Positions 4,347 to 6,099 of a stretch of DNA of 6,099 nucleotides are shown here, piece after piece. Both the position numbers and the translations under genes were made by a program. The stretch's first letter is position 1. Each line of letters opens with the position of its first letter. Below the pieces are notes generated by a model. The model saw only the letters and a program-made list of their open reading frames with translations, searched no databases and was not told the DNA's origin. This stretch comes from CAYSHJ01 sp964589725 (lineage in GTDB: Bacteria; Planctomycetota; Planctomycetia; Planctomycetales; Planctomycetaceae), in NCBI GenBank assembly GCA_964589725.1, contig CAZPUJ010000102.1, forward strand, positions 1-6,099, given 5' to 3'.

Positions 4347-6099
4347 TCAAGATTCAACAGCTCGCTGATCGGCCACGACGGTGGCGGCAAATGCTGCGGA
4401 AGTCGCCGTCATTGGAGGCGATGTCGTAGTCAGATTCGGCAGATAGCGTCGCCACCATTCGCGGGCATCAGAGTCCGTCCAGGAACCCGCCGTTGGGAGT
4501 TCATCGAGCTTCGTGATGATCTCGTCAGCCGATGCCGGTCGGTCGGCTGCGGCTTTCGCGAGGCAGCGCATCAACAAATGCTCCATCTCCGGGGAGACCG
4601 GTTGGCCGCCACGTTGCGATGGCGGTTCGGGAGGCGTCTTGGCTTGATGCTGGAGAATATCGAGCACGCTGTCGCCGAAGAACAACGGAGTGCCGGTCAG
4701 CAGGAAATAACCGACAGCTCCGACGGCGTACAAATCACTGCGAGCATCGACTTGTTCCGGCGACTTGCAGGCTTCCGGCGACATGTACAGCGGTGTGCCA
4801 ACGACTCCGCCGGCTCTGGTGACGAGCGCCGCGTTGGAATTCTCCGACACCTTGACCAGTCCGAAGTCCAGCAGCTTGACGAAATCGAACAGCCCACCAC
4901 GCGCGTTGAGCAAAATGTTCGCCGGCTTCACGTCACGATGGATCAGGCCCGCGGCATGAGCCTCGGCGAGTGATCCGCAAACTTGCTTCAAGATGCGGAT
5001 CACTCGCCCTTCCGGCTGCGGTCCGTGTCGCTCGACAAAGTCTTGAAGGTTGATGCCCGGTAGGTACTCCATCGCGTAGTAAAATACGCCCTCCGGCGTG
5101 CGACCATAGTCGTAGATCGCGATCGTGTTCGGGTGATTGAGCTGGCTGGTGAGCTGCACTTCACGTTCAAACCGCGCGATCGCTTTTTCGTTGGTCTTGG
5201 TCGCGTCGAGGAACTTGACCGCCGTGGGGCGATGCAACATCGCGTGCCGAGCGCGATACACGACGCCCATGCCTCCTTCGCCCAGCTTTTCTTCGAGCGT
5301 GTACTGGCCGAGCCGTTTGAGTTCGATGGCGGTACACCGAGCTTGTTCCGCGAGTCGATCCGCGCGCAGCATCGAAGCCAGCAAAGCCAGTGTCGCGACT
5401 CCCAACAGGGCGAACAAACTCCAGAACGCATAGTTGATCGTATTGAGCGTTTGGTGCGATTCGCTGACATCGACTTCGGTCACGATGCCGAAGCCGTCAT
5501 CCGACAGCCATTGCCACGCGCCGACGACCGGCACGCCGCGATAGTCACGATAGCCATCGACGTTGATACCATCCCGTTGGGCGATCGCTTCGGCCACTGC
5601 GAACGTCAGCGGCTGCTCGGATCGCGGTGAATTGGGCCGAGCGCCCTTCGTCAGATCGACGCCGGGATCGCGCAGCGAAACATTCAGCGTCGAATCTGCT
5701 CCCTCCGGCAGCAGTCCGATGCCTCGAAGCTGCTCGTCAAACCGGCTGTTGCTGAGCATCAGGCCGTTGCGGTCGAAGGCATACGACTCGCCGGTTGCGC
5801 CGATGCGAGCGGTCTCCAGAATGTTCGTGAACTCCACTTCCGGTTGGATTCGCAGTCCGAGAATCGCGACGACCTTGCTTGATTCGTCTCGCACCGGAGC
5901 GACCGCGAACATCGTTGGCACGCCGACTCGCACAACCCCGTGCCGATCCGGCAGCGCAACCTTGCTCGACAGCGGCGGCAACATCATCGACTGCCCGGCG
6001 AACGCGACCTGCCGCAGCGGCTTCATCTCCGCTTCCGCGAGCTGCCAGCCCACGAGCTCGCTGCGGTACGACGCGACGACTCGCCCGCTCGGCTCGACC
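4347..6099 (-). CDS. Membrane Ser/Thr protein kinase with extracytoplasmic Cache-like sensor, 5' end outside window
   Basis: This is a receptor-like Hanks-type kinase: a periplasmic or extracellular ligand domain, one membrane span, and a cytoplasmic kinase. The frame is open to the right edge, giving 583 residues here (numbered from the first full codon); the true start and presumed first membrane helix lie outside. Residues 1-210 look like a double-Cache domain (VGVPTMFAVAPVRDESSK at 58-75, RIGATGESYAFDRNGLML at 98-115, then YRGVPVVGAWQWLSDDGFGI at 186-205). A hydrophobic helix spans about 223-244. The kinase domain runs from about 266 to 534, with Gly-loop GEGGMG 273-278, Lys295 in AVKFLD, Glu313 in RFEREV, HRD 387-389 with Lys391 and Asn394, DFG 411-413, and MSPE 439-442 preceded by VVGTPLY. 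All catalytic residues are present, so it should be active. A tail with WTDSDAREWW (540-549) and a Thr/Ala-rich end follows. A GTG at 6053 could be mistaken for the start but would truncate the sensor. Ligand and targets are unknown. Confidence 0.93.
   Translation of the reverse strand, partial: VEPSGRVVASYRSELVGWQLAEAEMKPLRQVAFAGQSMMLPPLSSKVALPDRHGVVRVGVPTMFAVAPVRDESSKVVAILGLRIQPEVEFTNILETARIGATGESYAFDRNGLMLSNSRFDEQLRGIGLLPEGADSTLNVSLRDPGVDLTKGARPNSPRSEQPLTFAVAEAIAQRDGINVDGYRDYRGVPVVGAWQWLSDDGFGIVTEVDVSESHQTLNTINYAFWSLFALLGVATLALLASMLRADRLAEQARCTAIELKRLGQYTLEEKLGEGGMGVVYRARHAMLHRPTAVKFLDATKTNEKAIARFEREVQLTSQLNHPNTIAIYDYGRTPEGVFYYAMEYLPGINLQDFVERHGPQPEGRVIRILKQVCGSLAEAHAAGLIHRDVKPANILLNARGGLFDFVKLLDFGLVKVSENSNAALVTRAGGVVGTPLYMSPEACKSPEQVDARSDLYAVGAVGYFLLTGTPLFFGDSVLDILQHQAKTPPEPPSQRGGQPVSPEMEHLLMRCLAKAAADRPASADEIITKLDELPTAGSWTDSDAREWWRRYLPNLTTTSPPMTATSAAFAATVVADQRAVES

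Noticed and set aside
4098..4973. 291-codon plus-strand open frame opposite the kinase 3' half
   Set aside because: It is antisense to intact kinase catalytic motifs, with a Cys/Arg-rich translation typical of shadow frames.
1..6099. tRNA or rRNA genes
   Set aside because: I saw no cloverleaf with a TTC-containing T-loop in an intergenic region and no conserved rRNA segments on either strand.

Overview
This window looks like chromosomal DNA of a GC-rich Gram-negative bacterium, most likely a planctomycete. Three genes encode outer-membrane or periplasm-spanning envelope proteins. A fourth encodes a membrane-anchored Hanks-type Ser/Thr kinase with an extracytoplasmic Cache-like sensor, an architecture common in Planctomycetota. 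The intergenic DNA carries short palindromic repeats of a kind I associate with that phylum. The assignment is inference from gene content and style; there is no rRNA or marker gene to confirm it.

Layout from left to right. Positions 1-816 (minus strand, running off the left edge) encode the N-terminal two thirds of an RND-type periplasmic membrane fusion lipoprotein (AcrA/MexE-like). Positions 817-1120 are a roughly 300-base divergent intergenic region. It holds a 170-base nested palindrome flanked flush by perfect 12-base direct repeats, which looks like a small non-autonomous mobile element. Positions 1121-2695 (plus strand) encode an outer membrane factor lipoprotein (TolC/OprM/NodT type). 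Positions 2807-4108 (minus strand, convergent with it) encode an OprB-type carbohydrate porin. Positions 4194-4340 (minus strand) hold a 48-codon open frame of unknown nature. It lies in the same frame as the kinase upstream of it, after the kinase stop codon. Positions 4347-6099 (minus strand, running off the right edge) encode the Cache-TM-kinase protein.

The fusion protein and outer membrane factor would form two of the three parts of a tripartite efflux pump. The inner-membrane RND transporter is not in the window; the natural place for it is downstream of the fusion protein gene, beyond the left edge. The two genes are transcribed away from each other, so the palindromic element sits exactly in their shared control region. 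The kinase and porin are co-directional, about 240 bases apart. They could be functionally related (sensing and uptake of small solutes), but nothing in the sequence proves it.

The gene families are ordinary. The parts most worth a second look are the 917-1110 element and the in-frame open reading frame after the kinase TGA. I did not find evidence of a wholly new system.
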